Shown here: piece after piece, positions 16,159 through 24,265 of the stretch | Layout of the letters: each line of letters begins with the position of its first letter | Numbering within the stretch: the stretch's first letter is position 1 | Assembly: GCA_015068165.1 (NCBI GenBank) | Contig: SVKZ01000012.1 | Location: forward strand, 1 to 33,370 | Length of the DNA: 33,370 bases | Reading direction: 5' to 3' | Source: Oscillospiraceae bacterium | GTDB lineage: Bacteria; Bacillota; Clostridia; Oscillospirales; Oscillospiraceae | Made by a program: the position numbers and the translations under genes | Notes under the pieces: generated by a model | Database searches by the model: none | What the model saw: only the letters and a program-made list of their open reading frames with translations | Told to the model about the DNA's origin: nothing

Positions 16159-16569
16159 TTATTTTTTGAATACGAAGAATTTGCTGAGGACATAGTTGAA
16201 AACAATGACAAATACGGCAAGCAAAAGTTTCATCACATTGCCGTTCCAGCCTAAAATATCCACAGTTAAAAGCAAACTTACCGTTTCGATAGCGCCGGAG
16301 GCCACTCTGCTTCCCACAAAACGGAGAAGCTCAGAGAATACGCCCGTTTTCCAGCTTTTACTTTCAAAGACATACAGCTTATTGGTAACGTAGGCAAAGG
16401 CAACTGCCGTCACCCAGGCAATCACATTGCAAACCGCCGCAGGCAACTCTGCAAAATTATAAAGGGGCAGATAGACGGCGTAATTTACAACAGTGGTCAG
16501 TACGCCGAACACAAGGTATATGACCGTACTGCGGTACTTTTGGTATAGTGCCTTCCCCTTTTCGTACAC
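16159..16569 (-). CDS. GtrA family membrane protein
   Basis: This 136-residue protein has four predicted transmembrane helices (about 16-36, 43-62, 84-103, 110-131) with the GtrA signatures FGVLTTVVNYAVY near the start and TNKLYVFESK in the middle loop, ending FNYVLSKFFVFKK. GtrA proteins are linked to moving or flipping lipid-linked sugars across the membrane for cell-surface polysaccharides, though the mechanism varies. The start is a GTG at 16569 with AGAGAGGA upstream. It follows the LUD gene by 15 bases and so belongs to an operon with it and the aminotransferase. No glycosyltransferase is near, so its partner lies elsewhere. Confidence 0.9.
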   Translation of the reverse strand: MYEKGKALYQKYRSTVIYLVFGVLTTVVNYAVYLPLYNFAELPAAVCNVIAWVTAVAFAYVTNKLYVFESKSWKTGVFSELLRFVGSRVASGAIETVSLLLTVDILGWNGNVMKLLLAVFVIVFNYVLSKFFVFKK

Positions 16570-16584
16570 AGCTTCTTTCCTCTC

Positions 16585-17223
16585 TTAAAGTCCTAAATCC
16601 TCGCCTATCAGAACGAACTTGATCCGTCCTGCAGGGCGGCAATTTCTGGTAATCAGAATTTGATTGCAGATACAGGTCAGGCTCTTGCAATCTGCACAGG
16701 TTCCGGTAACAGAGCAAGGGTTATCCAACAGAAAACGCTGTTGGTTTAACGGCGCGGCAACCGTTCTTGCCCGACGGATGGCTTCATCCAAGGTATCCAT
16801 TACCTTGTTCATACCGGCAATGACCAGTACGGTTTTTGGGCCAAAGGTAATAGCCGCCACACGGTTGCCCGTACCGTCAATGTTGACCATCTGACCGTCC
16901 AAGCTCATGGCATTTGCGCCGGTAATAAATACATCCGCGCCCAGGTGTTTATGCATCAGCTCTGTCCGTTCCCCAGCGGTGGCACACTTTTCCCTGTCCA
17001 TCGGGCGGTAAGGACCGTTTTTCAGGGCATCCATCAGGCCAATCTGCTGGGCGGACATTGCGCCACCCCAGCCTACAGTCGCTCCCTCGGGAATCCACGC
17101 CAAGGCTTTTTCCAACGCTTCCTCCCGGGTAGCACAGTAAACTGCGTCAAAATGCCGGGAAAGCAGGTTCTTTACCAGTATTTTGCCTCTTTTTTCATAA
17201 TATAATTCTTTCAGTGCAGCCAT
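16585..17223 (-). CDS. LUD-domain protein (lactate-utilisation LutB/LutC-like)
   Basis: This is a 212-residue stand-alone LUD domain protein (PF02589, formerly DUF162). The fold core is visible in PEGATVGWGGAMSAQQIGLMDAL, ITGANAMSLDGQMVNIDGTGNRVAA and FGPKTVLVIAGMNKV. Near the C-terminus Cys170, 176, 179, 184, 186 and 195 form a cluster (CSVTGTCADCKSLTCIC) that could bind a metal or Fe-S centre. The LutABC lactate oxidation complex uses LUD proteins, but no lutA or lutB partner is present here and the real role of these short Clostridial members is unknown. It lies nine bases after the aminotransferase and 15 before GtrA, so it is the middle gene of an operon. Confidence 0.85.
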   Translation of the reverse strand: MAALKELYYEKRGKILVKNLLSRHFDAVYCATREEALEKALAWIPEGATVGWGGAMSAQQIGLMDALKNGPYRPMDREKCATAGERTELMHKHLGADVFITGANAMSLDGQMVNIDGTGNRVAAITFGPKTVLVIAGMNKVMDTLDEAIRRARTVAAPLNQQRFLLDNPCSVTGTCADCKSLTCICNQILITRNCRPAGRIKFVLIGEDLGL

Positions 17224-17232
17224 AAACTATTC

Positions 17233-18510
17233 TCACTTATTCATCAGTTTTTCCAATGCCGCCATCTTCAGGCAAGTGCAGAAAATATCCATTGCTTTCT
17301 CCAGCTCTTCCACGGGGGGCAAACTGGGTGCGATACGGATATTGCTGTCATTGGGGTCGATGCCGTAGGGATAGGTAGCACCGGCAGGGGTCATTTCCAC
17401 GCCTGCTTCTTTGCAAAGTGCCAACGCCCGCTTGGCTGTGCCGGGCATTGTGTTCATACTGACAAAGTAACCGCCCTTGGGATCGTTCCAGCTACCAAAG
17501 CCGCAGGGCGTGATCTGCTTTTCCAGATATTCCGCCACAACACGGAATTTTGGCGCCATAATAGCGGCGTGGCGTTTCATAAGCGCAATGGTGTTTTTCT
17601 TGTCCTTGAGATACCGCACATGGCGAAGCTGGTTGACCTTGTCATAAGAAATCATTTGCACAGAGAACAGCTTCAGGAAATAGCCCACATTTGCTTCCGA
17701 ACAGGCCAACACAGAAACACCTGCACCGGCAAAGGTAATTTTAGAGGTGGAAGCAAACTCATAGACCATATCGGCATTGCCATACTGCTGGCACAGGCCG
17801 ATAATGTCCGGAAATTCCACATAGTCGCCCTCAAACTCGTGGACACAGTAGGCGTTGTCCCACATAATGGCAAAGTCCGGGGCCGCAGGCTTCATAGAAG
17901 CCAAGCGATGAACCGTTTCATCGGAATAAATGATACCGTCGGGATTGGAATATTTGGGCACACACCAAATACCCTTTACTGCCGGGTCTTTGATATAAAG
18001 CTCTACCAAATCCATATCCGGGCCGGTGGTCGTCATAGGAATAGTGATCAGCTCCGCACCGAAAAACTCCGTGATTCGGAAGTGCCGGTCATAACCGGGA
18101 GCCGGACACAGAAATTTTACCTTTTCCTCCTTGCCCCAGGGTTTAGGGCTATGGAGTAAGCCGTGAGTATAGGCCCGGGAGATCACATCAAAGGCCAAAT
18201 TCAAGCTGGAAGTACCGCCAATCACCGTCTGCTCCGGCTTACAGCCCAAAATATCTGCCCAGAATGCTCTGGCGCTGGGCATACCTGCCAACTCACCGTA
18301 GTTACGGACATCTGTATTATCCGCAAAGCAGTCATCTACAGAGCTAATAGCCGTCAAAAGGCCGCTAACCTCGTCAAGCTGTGCCTTGGAAGGCTTACCT
18401 CTTGCCATATTCAGGCTTAGGCCCTGGGCCTTGCAATCTTCATAATGGGCTTTCTCTTTGGCATAAGCCGCAGAAAGCTGTGCGGCACTCATTTCCTCAT
18501 AAATCGGCAT
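17233..18510 (-). CDS. Aspartate aminotransferase, class Ic (MocR-like aminotransferase family)
   Basis: This is a PLP-dependent aminotransferase of 425 residues belonging to the Ic aspartate aminotransferase family (PF12897), which moves the amino group between aspartate and 2-oxoglutarate. Visible signatures are LNMARGKPSKAQLD (33-46), NYGELAGMPSAR (70-81), the cofactor pocket WDNAY (217-221), and the Schiff-base lysine in ASTSKITFAGAGVS (Lys257). There is no N-terminal DNA-binding domain, so it is an enzyme and not a MocR regulator. The frame opens at a GTG at 18522, but AGGGTGG before the ATG at 18510 favours the shorter form. It heads the operon with the LUD and GtrA genes and has a promoter with an overlapping palindrome. 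Confidence 0.93.
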   Translation of the reverse strand: MPIYEEMSAAQLSAAYAKEKAHYEDCKAQGLSLNMARGKPSKAQLDEVSGLLTAISSVDDCFADNTDVRNYGELAGMPSARAFWADILGCKPEQTVIGGTSSLNLAFDVISRAYTHGLLHSPKPWGKEEKVKFLCPAPGYDRHFRITEFFGAELITIPMTTTGPDMDLVELYIKDPAVKGIWCVPKYSNPDGIIYSDETVHRLASMKPAAPDFAIMWDNAYCVHEFEGDYVEFPDIIGLCQQYGNADMVYEFASTSKITFAGAGVSVLACSEANVGYFLKLFSVQMISYDKVNQLRHVRYLKDKKNTIALMKRHAAIMAPKFRVVAEYLEKQITPCGFGSWNDPKGGYFVSMNTMPGTAKRALALCKEAGVEMTPAGATYPYGIDPNDSNIRIAPSLPPVEELEKAMDIFCTCLKMAALEKLMNK

Positions 18511-18529
18511 ATTTTTTACCACCCTAACT

Positions 18530-18547
18530 TATAACAGAATTGTTATA
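18530..18547. promoter_or_regulatory. Operator-like palindrome at the aminotransferase transcription start
   Basis: TATAACA (18530-18536) and TGTTATA (18541-18547) form a perfect inverted repeat around GAAT. It starts four bases after the -10 box, over the predicted start near 18544, where a repressor would block initiation. Confidence 0.6.
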
Positions 18548-18550
18548 GGT

Positions 18551-18579
18551 ATTATACACATATGATATATAAAACGCAA
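18551..18579 (-). promoter_or_regulatory. Promoter of the aminotransferase-LUD-GtrA operon
   Basis: The minus strand reads TTGCGT (18579-18574), 17 bases, then TATAAT (18556-18551). Confidence 0.8.
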
Positions 18580-18672
18580 TCCACATTTTCAGAAAAATTG
18601 GGAATTTCGGTATTTTTGTAGCATTGTACAACAATCCATCGTCTCAGGCAAGAAATTTATACACATTTGTTC

Positions 18673-18701
18673 TTGCAATCTTTTCTTTCATACATTAAAA
18701 T
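18673..18701 (+). promoter_or_regulatory. Promoter of glnN
   Basis: TTGCAA (18673-18678), 17 bases, then TAAAAT (18696-18701), leaving a leader of about 25 bases with GGAGGA. No recognisable GlnR/TnrA box is seen. Confidence 0.75.
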
Positions 18702-18731
18702 AGAACAAATCAAAGAATTGGAGGAACGATT

Positions 18732-20816
18732 ATGGGCGACTTTGTGAATATTCCCGAAATCTTCGGCTGTGATGTATTCAACGAAGCCACTATGCGCAAG
18801 CGCCTTTGCAGCGAGGTTTTTAATGCTTGGAAGCAGTGCATCGAAAACGGCACTTCTCTGCCCTTGGATGTAGCCAACGAGATTGCTGTAGCAATGAAGC
18901 AATGGGCGATTGAAAAAGGTGCGACCCACTATACCCACTGGTTCCAGCCTATGACCGGCATTACTGCCGAAAAGCACGACTCCTTCATTACTCCCGACGG
19001 TGAGGGGAATATCATTATGGAGTTCTCCGGCAAGGAGCTTGTGCGGGGCGAACCGGACGCTTCCTCCTTCCCCTCCGGCGGTCTGCGGGCAACCTTTGAA
19101 GCCCGTGGTTATACCGCCTGGGATCCTACCTCCTTTGCCTTTGTCCGGGACGGAAGTCTGTACATTCCCACCTGTTTCTTCTCCTATACCGGAGAAGCAT
19201 TAGATAAAAAGACGCCCCTTTTGCGTTCCATTGACGAAGTCTCCCGGGAGGCTACCCGCATTTTGCGGCTGTTCGGCGATAAAAAAACCCGTCGGGTCAT
19301 TCCCTGTGTCGGTGCGGAACAGGAGTATTTTCTACTGCCCAAGGATCTCTACTCCCAAAGAGAAGATCTGCGTCTAACCGGTCGTACCCTGTTCGGCGCA
19401 CAGCCACCTAAAGGTCAGGAATTGGATGATCACTATTTTGGTACGATCCGCAACCGGGTATCCCGGTTTATGCAGGATCTTGACGAGCAGCTTTGGCGTT
19501 TGGGCGTGCTGTCCAAGACAAAGCACAACGAAGCCGCCCCCTGTCAGCACGAGCTTGCGCCCATTTATACTGCAGCCAATAATGCCTGTGATACCAACCA
19601 GCTTATGATGCAGGTAATGAAAAAGTGCGCCGCCAAGCATAACTTGGTATGTCTACTCCATGAAAAGCCCTTTGCCGGTGTGAACGGCTCCGGTAAGCAT
19701 AACAACTGGTCTTTATCCACCGACGGAGGAAAAAACCTGTTCAGTCCCGGTCAGACACCGGCGCAAAACGCCCGTTTTCTGCTGTTTTTGGCAGCATTCA
19801 TCCACGGTATTGACGAATATCAGGATATGTTGCGCAGTACCATTGCCGGTGCCGGCAATGATCACCGTCTGGGTGCCAACGAAGCCCCTCCTGCCATCGT
19901 TTCTATTTTCTTAGGCGATGAACTGACGGCGGTTGTAGAATCTATTATCAACAGCACCAACTATGAAGGCCCGGATAAGGGTCTGATGCGGATTGGTGTG
20001 GATGTTTTACCCCCCATTCCCAAGGATACCACCGACCGCAACCGCACCTCTCCCCTGGCCTTTACCGGTAATAAATTTGAGTTCCGTATGGTAGGCTCTT
20101 CCCAGTCCATCGCAGGTCCCAACATTGCGCTCAATACCATTATGGCGGAGATCTTAGCCCGATATGCCAGCGAATTAGAGCAGGCTGAGGACTTTGAGGC
20201 AGCACTGCATACCCTTGTTTGCCGGAGCTTTACGGAGCATCAAAGGATCATCTTTAACGGCAACGGCTATTCTAAGGAATGGGAAAAAGAAGCCGCACGC
20301 AGAGGTCTTTCCAATCTGCGCTCCACCCCGGAAAGTTTGGACGCTTATCTGGACCCTGCCAATATCGACCTATTCAAAAAGCACGGTATCTTTACAGAGA
20401 ACGAGTTTCACGCCCGGTATGAGATTCATCTGGAATCCTACTGCAAGCATATCAATATCGAAGCCCGTACCAGTATTGATATGGTGTTGCACCAGATTCT
20501 CCCTGCCGCCACCGCGTATAGTGCCGCCCTATCCTCCGGCATTCTCTCCAAGGAAGCCGCAGGACTGCCATGCAAGGCAGAAAAGGCATTGGCAAAGACT
20601 TTGTCCGATGCCGCCGATAGCCTGTATAGCACCTGTCAGGAGCTTCAAGCCGATTTAGAGACTGTTCCGGCAGATAACCGAATGGCGGCTTTGTATTATC
20701 ACAGTATGGTTCTTGCCCGGATGGAGACACTCCGCCAGGCAGCGGATATTTTGGAAAAGTACACCGATAAGAGCTACTGGCCCTACCCCACTTACTCTGA
20801 CCTACTTTATTACTAA
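18732..20816 (+). CDS. glnN: Glutamine synthetase type III
   Basis: Glutamine synthetase makes glutamine from glutamate, ammonia and ATP, the main ammonia entry point. The product is 694 residues, close to the type III family (about 700-730) and far longer than type I. Family segments include THYTHWFQPMTGITAEKHDSF, SSFPSGGLRATFEARGYTAWD, GAEQEYFLL (metal-binding Glu), HNEAAPCQHELAPIY, HEKPFAGVNGSGKHNNWS (ammonia/ATP site) and NRTSPLAFTGNKFEFRMVGSS. All are intact. GGAGGA before the ATG at 18732 supports the start. It stands alone between its promoter and a strong terminator. The N-terminal GSIII-specific domain is present from the first residues. Confidence 0.98.
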   Translation: MGDFVNIPEIFGCDVFNEATMRKRLCSEVFNAWKQCIENGTSLPLDVANEIAVAMKQWAIEKGATHYTHWFQPMTGITAEKHDSFITPDGEGNIIMEFSGKELVRGEPDASSFPSGGLRATFEARGYTAWDPTSFAFVRDGSLYIPTCFFSYTGEALDKKTPLLRSIDEVSREATRILRLFGDKKTRRVIPCVGAEQEYFLLPKDLYSQREDLRLTGRTLFGAQPPKGQELDDHYFGTIRNRVSRFMQDLDEQLWRLGVLSKTKHNEAAPCQHELAPIYTAANNACDTNQLMMQVMKKCAAKHNLVCLLHEKPFAGVNGSGKHNNWSLSTDGGKNLFSPGQTPAQNARFLLFLAAFIHGIDEYQDMLRSTIAGAGNDHRLGANEAPPAIVSIFLGDELTAVVESIINSTNYEGPDKGLMRIGVDVLPPIPKDTTDRNRTSPLAFTGNKFEFRMVGSSQSIAGPNIALNTIMAEILARYASELEQAEDFEAALHTLVCRSFTEHQRIIFNGNGYSKEWEKEAARRGLSNLRSTPESLDAYLDPANIDLFKKHGIFTENEFHARYEIHLESYCKHINIEARTSIDMVLHQILPAATAYSAALSSGILSKEAAGLPCKAEKALAKTLSDAADSLYSTCQELQADLETVPADNRMAALYYHSMVLARMETLRQAADILEKYTDKSYWPYPTYSDLLYY

Positions 20817-20821
20817 GAAAT

Positions 20822-20848
20822 AAGTCCCTGACCAACGGTCAGGGACTT
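20822..20848. terminator. Terminator between glnN and dut
   Basis: AAGTCCCTGACC (20822-20833) pairs perfectly with GGTCAGGGACTT (20837-20848) around AAC, followed by TTTCTTATTTT on the plus strand. The converging gene dut ends immediately after. Confidence 0.92.
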
Positions 20849-20851
20849 TTC

Positions 20852-21289
20852 TTATTTTCCGGTAGAGCCGAAACCGCCGCTGGCGCGGACGGTGTCGGAC
20901 AGCTCCTCCGCTTCTACATAAGCCGGGGTCAGCACCGGGGTGATGACCATTTGGGCGATCCGCTCGCCGTTTGCCACCGTCTGGGGCTCGCTGCCGTGAT
21001 TGTGCAGCGCTACCATAATTTCCCCCCGGTAGTCGCTGTCTACAACCCCAACCTTATTAGCAGGGGCAAGTCCCCTCTTGCAGGCAAGACCGCTGCGGGC
21101 ATAGATAAGACCTGCACACCTTTCCGGCACTTCGAGCGCGATGCCGGTGGGTATAAAGGCCGTTTCGCCGGGGGCGATAGTAATATTTTCTGCAAGGCAA
21201 GCATAAAGATCAGCGCCGGCAGAATACGCTGTGCCGTATGTAGGAAGGGTCGCACCCTCCCGTAATTTTTTTACACGAATTTCGCTCAT
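20852..21289 (-). CDS. dut: dUTP diphosphatase (dUTPase)
   Basis: This trimeric dUTPase hydrolyses dUTP to dUMP and pyrophosphate, keeping uracil out of DNA and feeding thymidylate synthesis. The 145-residue product shows all five family motifs: AYSAGADLYA, ARSGLACKRG, GVVDSDYRGEIMVAL, GERIAQMVI and the C-terminal P-loop-like RASGGFGSTGK. The frame could begin at 21304, but that overlaps the stop of the hydrolase gene; GAGGG before the ATG at 21289 is better placed. Only one base separates it from the upstream stop, so translation is probably coupled. It is the last gene of the PAP2-hydrolase-dut operon. Confidence 0.97.
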   Translation of the reverse strand: MSEIRVKKLREGATLPTYGTAYSAGADLYACLAENITIAPGETAFIPTGIALEVPERCAGLIYARSGLACKRGLAPANKVGVVDSDYRGEIMVALHNHGSEPQTVANGERIAQMVITPVLTPAYVEAEELSDTVRASGGFGSTGK

Positions 21290-21290
21290 A

Positions 21291-22229
21291 TTAAATTCCC
21301 TCATTTATATATTTCCGCAAAAAGTCAATGACATATTTTCTATACTGTGTCGTATTTGCCAGATAGCTGACACCGTGCCCCGCATCTCCCACAAGAAACA
21401 TCTGCTTATCGGAAGTGCAGGCATCGTAGGCCTGCTCGGTCATTTTGCAGGGTACAAATTTGTCCCCTGTGCCGTGAACCAGCAGTACCGGCAAACGGCT
21501 TTTTTTCAGGCTCTTCCGGCTATCCCGCTCATAAAAGCTAAAGCCTGCCAGCACCCGGGCAAACAGGTCTGCCGCCCACAAAAACGGTCCCGCACCAAAA
21601 TGCACCGTATCTTTGAATACCTTGGCAATAATTTCCTTGGGAGAGGTGAAGCCGCAATCAGCAATAATGCCTTTGACATTTCCCGGCAGTTCCCGATCTG
21701 CAAGGTACAGCACTGTGGACGCACCCATAGAAAGGCCGCTGAGAAGGATGGGATGACAGCCAAACTTCTCGTTATGGAATTTTACCCAACCCTGCACATC
21801 CCGACTTTCCAAGACGCCGAAGGTGATATATTTGCCTTCGCTGCGGGCGTGGCTACGCTGGTCGATGAGCAGTAGATTCAAATTTAAGTTGTGGTACAGC
21901 TCCAAAATCATTCCAAAATCCAAAAGCTTGGTACTGCGATAGCCGTGCGCCAAAATTACCGTACCTTTTGGATCGTCCGCGGGAATCCAATGGGCGTGAA
22001 GCTTTAAGCTGTCCTGGCTTTCCATCCACACATCTACCACCGGATGGGTATGCAGCCAATGGTCTGCCGTCTGAATATGCTTTGCGTATTTTTCATAGGC
22101 CGTATTCTGCAATGCCTGTTCATTCAGCCATTCCGGCTCTGCTTTTCTTCTACAAGCAGTGTCAAATGTATAGAATCCCACCGCCAAAATCAGCACAAGA
22201 ACAGCAAATGCAGACCATAAAAGCCACAT
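21291..22229 (-). CDS. Membrane-anchored alpha/beta hydrolase
   Basis: This 312-residue alpha/beta hydrolase (S33/serine aminopeptidase-like) has an N-terminal hydrophobic anchor (about 1-20) and a C-terminal domain outside the membrane. The oxyanion HG is in ILAHGYRS (93-99), the nucleophile Ser167 in GLSMGAS, the acid Asp256 in HGTGDKFVP and the base His285 in DAGHGVSY, so the triad is complete. Substrates of this group (acyl esters, lipids, peptides) cannot be predicted. AAGGAG precedes the ATG at 22229, three bases after the stop of the PAP2 gene. The pairing with a lipid-phosphatase-like neighbour suggests a membrane-lipid or envelope role, which is inference. Confidence 0.9.
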   Translation of the reverse strand: MWLLWSAFAVLVLILAVGFYTFDTACRRKAEPEWLNEQALQNTAYEKYAKHIQTADHWLHTHPVVDVWMESQDSLKLHAHWIPADDPKGTVILAHGYRSTKLLDFGMILELYHNLNLNLLLIDQRSHARSEGKYITFGVLESRDVQGWVKFHNEKFGCHPILLSGLSMGASTVLYLADRELPGNVKGIIADCGFTSPKEIIAKVFKDTVHFGAGPFLWAADLFARVLAGFSFYERDSRKSLKKSRLPVLLVHGTGDKFVPCKMTEQAYDACTSDKQMFLVGDAGHGVSYLANTTQYRKYVIDFLRKYINEGI

Positions 22230-22232
22230 AAT

Positions 22233-23144
22233 TTACTCCTTATTTCCCAAACCCTTAAAGAACTTAAAAGACAGCGGCCACACAATTCCCGCAACGATGA
22301 CAATGAGAAAATACCGAACCGCCGCACCTGCGGAAGCACCTATAAGCGCATTCAGCGGAGCTTTCAAACCGCTCTTTACCAAAAGTACCAGCACAAAACC
22401 GATGGCAACTTTGATAATCTGCGCCCACCAAACTGCCTTTACCTCAAAGTGTAACCATTTTTCATCCACAATATACACCACCGCAAAGCCAACAATCGCA
22501 CCTAAAAACTTATAGGCATTGCTGACAGCGGAGCTGTAATTATGGGCATCTATATCTGCCGGGAAGGGGAAAAGCTCGATATAGCCCCAAAAAGCCAGAG
22601 CGCATAGGACCATTCCGCCCATTATCCAAGGCATCCACTTTTTGCTTTTCTCCCCTGCCATAGGCTGAAGTACGCAAATCAAAAGAAGTGCCATTACTGC
22701 CGCCACAGAGACATCCAAAGGCGTATGAACACCTACATACATTCTGGAGATGGGCACTAAAATACAAATTGCCACACATAAGGTCTTAACAACCCGGTTT
22801 TTGGTAACCGCGGCGATACTACCGAATGTGCCCACCGCCGTTTGGGTATGACCGCTGGGGAAGCTATAGCCTGCGGCGGCTTCTCTTGCCTGCTCCAAAA
22901 TCGTAAACTCCGGATCCAGTACCCAGGGTCTGGGAATGCGGCAGGTGATCTTCAAAAACTGATTGGAGATCAGGCCTAAAAAGCCCACTGCCAGCAGATA
23001 ATAGCTTTTCCGTTTATCTACGCACCAAAGCATCGTCATCGCTGCCACCAAAAAAAGTGTCTCCTCGCCAAAGCGGGTAACCAGCAGCATAAATTCATTC
23101 AGCACCGGAACCCGGATGCTCTCAAACCAATATAAAATATCCAT
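22233..23144 (-). CDS. PAP2 superfamily membrane phosphatase
   Basis: This 303-residue polytopic membrane protein carries the three phosphatase motifs: KxxxxxxRP (Lys65 to Pro73), PSGH (96-99) and SRxxxxxH (Ser133, Arg134, His140, with Asp144). Enzymes of this family dephosphorylate lipid phosphates such as phosphatidic acid or undecaprenyl diphosphate. An extra hydrophobic C-terminal part (about 190-300) adds several helices not needed for catalysis, a layout seen in some Clostridial members. GGAGG before the ATG at 23144 fixes the start. It is the first gene of the operon with the hydrolase and dut. A promoter with an inverted repeat over the -35 box lies upstream. Confidence 0.93.
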   Translation of the reverse strand: MDILYWFESIRVPVLNEFMLLVTRFGEETLFLVAAMTMLWCVDKRKSYYLLAVGFLGLISNQFLKITCRIPRPWVLDPEFTILEQAREAAAGYSFPSGHTQTAVGTFGSIAAVTKNRVVKTLCVAICILVPISRMYVGVHTPLDVSVAAVMALLLICVLQPMAGEKSKKWMPWIMGGMVLCALAFWGYIELFPFPADIDAHNYSSAVSNAYKFLGAIVGFAVVYIVDEKWLHFEVKAVWWAQIIKVAIGFVLVLLVKSGLKAPLNALIGASAGAAVRYFLIVIVAGIVWPLSFKFFKGLGNKE

Positions 23145-23164
23145 AAGCTACCTCCTTTTTGACT

Positions 23165-23193
23165 ATTATATATAGAATTTACAAAAATGTAAA
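23165..23193 (-). promoter_or_regulatory. Promoter of the PAP2-hydrolase-dut operon with overlapping palindrome
   Basis: The minus strand reads TTTACA (23193-23188), 17 bases, then TATAAT (23170-23165). The -35 box is one arm of the perfect inverted repeat TTTACA-4-TGTAAA at 23178-23193, which is a candidate repressor site. Confidence 0.75.
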
Positions 23194-23213
23194 GTTCTTC
23201 TACTCTGGCGGTC

Positions 23214-23241
23214 TTGCAAAATTGCCCTCTTTGGGTATAAT
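23214..23241 (+). promoter_or_regulatory. Promoter of the YugP-type protease gene
   Basis: TTGCAA (23214-23219), 16 bases, then TATAAT (23236-23241), followed by AGAAAGGAG before the ATG at 23271. Confidence 0.85.
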
Positions 23242-23270
23242 AGAGATAATGAAAAGAAAGGAGCAAAATT

Positions 23271-23993
23271 ATGCCTTTTTATTATTACGGATTTGACTGG
23301 ACATATTTGGTCTTGGTGCTTCCCTGTGTGATTTTCGCCCTCATTGCCAGCGCACGGGTCAATTCCACCTTTAATCGCTATTCTAAGCAGATGTCTACCC
23401 GCCGGATTACCGGCGCAGAGGCTGCCCGGCAGGTACTTCTGAAAAACGGTGTCAGCGGCGTGCAGATCACCCGGGTCTCCGGCAATCTTACGGATCATTT
23501 TGACCCCCGGAGCAACACCATTCGCCTGTCCGACAGTGTCTACGACAGCACCTCCACTGCCGCCATCGGCGTTGCCTGCCACGAGGCCGGCCACGCAGTG
23601 CAGTATGCAAACAGTTACTTCCCTATCAAAATTCGGGCAGCCATTATCCCCATTACCAACATCGGCTCAATGCTGGCAATGCCCCTGATTCTCATTGGTC
23701 TGCTGTTTACCTCGGAAGCCGTTACCTCCTCCGGCTTTATTTACGCCGGTATCGCCTGCTTTGGCCTTTCTGCCGTATTCCAGCTGATTACGCTCCCTGT
23801 GGAGTTTAACGCCAGCCGCCGGGCAATGAACGCCATTACCGACAGCGGCATTTTAACCACTGAGGAACAAAAGGGCGCAAGAAAAACCCTCACCGCCGCA
23901 GCTATGACCTATGTAGCCGCTCTGGCCGTTTCCCTTGCCCAGCTTCTGCGGCTGGTTCTTCTTTTTGGCGGCAAAGGTCGCAGAAACGACTAA
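23271..23993 (+). CDS. YugP-type membrane zinc metallopeptidase
   Basis: This 240-residue membrane protein belongs to the zinc metallopeptidase 2 family (PF04298, B. subtilis YugP). The zinc-binding HEAGH motif (104-108) sits in GVACHEAGHAVQYA. One hydrophobic helix lies before it (about 11-28) and three after (about 120-142, 150-172, 214-234), which places the active site at the cytoplasmic membrane face. The conserved DHFDPRSNTIRLS segment (75-87) is present. The natural substrate of the family is unknown; membrane protein quality control is often suggested. AAAGGAG nine bases before the ATG supports the start. The gene is alone and divergent from the PAP2 operon. No hairpin terminator other than the repeat downstream is evident. 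Confidence 0.92.
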   Translation: MPFYYYGFDWTYLVLVLPCVIFALIASARVNSTFNRYSKQMSTRRITGAEAARQVLLKNGVSGVQITRVSGNLTDHFDPRSNTIRLSDSVYDSTSTAAIGVACHEAGHAVQYANSYFPIKIRAAIIPITNIGSMLAMPLILIGLLFTSEAVTSSGFIYAGIACFGLSAVFQLITLPVEFNASRRAMNAITDSGILTTEEQKGARKTLTAAAMTYVAALAVSLAQLLRLVLLFGGKGRRND

Positions 23994-24033
23994 GTAATTG
24001 ATAATTGAGAATTGACAATTATCGCCGCACAAA

Positions 24034-24163
24034 CGCCTCCCCTGTGCAAGGGGAGGTGTCAGCCCGAACGGGCTGACGGAGGGGTTGTAGTGTATCGACG
24101 AAAAACAATCCCTCAGTCAAAAATCAAAGATTTTTGCCAGCTCCCTTTACACAAGGGAGCCTT
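24034..24163. repeat. Imperfectly palindromic four-hairpin repeat element (MITE/REP-like)
   Basis: Four 8-bp perfect hairpins occur in order: 24036-24043 with 24049-24056, 24059-24066 with 24069-24076, 24118-24125 with 24129-24136, and 24140-24147 with 24153-24160. Inner arms GACGGAGGGGTTGT (24074-24087) and ACAATCCCTCAGTC (24105-24118) also pair at 11 of 14 positions. No coding potential is seen. An AT-rich stretch containing TTGATAATTGA (23998-24008) precedes it. Similar elements are familiar from gut Firmicutes. Confidence 0.82.
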
Positions 24164-24190
24164 TATTTTGCTATACAGCCATTGTAACAC

Positions 24191-24219
24191 TTGACAACCG
24201 GGGCGGTTTTGATTATACT
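24191..24219 (+). promoter_or_regulatory. Promoter of the AbrB-PLP enzyme-EamA operon
   Basis: A consensus TTGACA (24191-24196), 17 bases, then TATACT (24214-24219), about 40 bases before the first ATG. This is among the strongest promoters in the window. Confidence 0.9.
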
Positions 24220-24265
24220 CTCTTTTGTGTGAAAAGTATGAAAAGTAGGAATTGGAGGAAGCCCT

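Noticed and set aside
16585-17223. lutC-type lactate utilisation operon
   Set aside because: Only one short LUD protein is present, with no lutA or lutB partner; its neighbours are an aminotransferase and GtrA.
17233-18510. MocR/GntR-type transcription factor
   Set aside because: There is no N-terminal winged-helix domain; the protein is the aminotransferase domain alone at full enzyme length.
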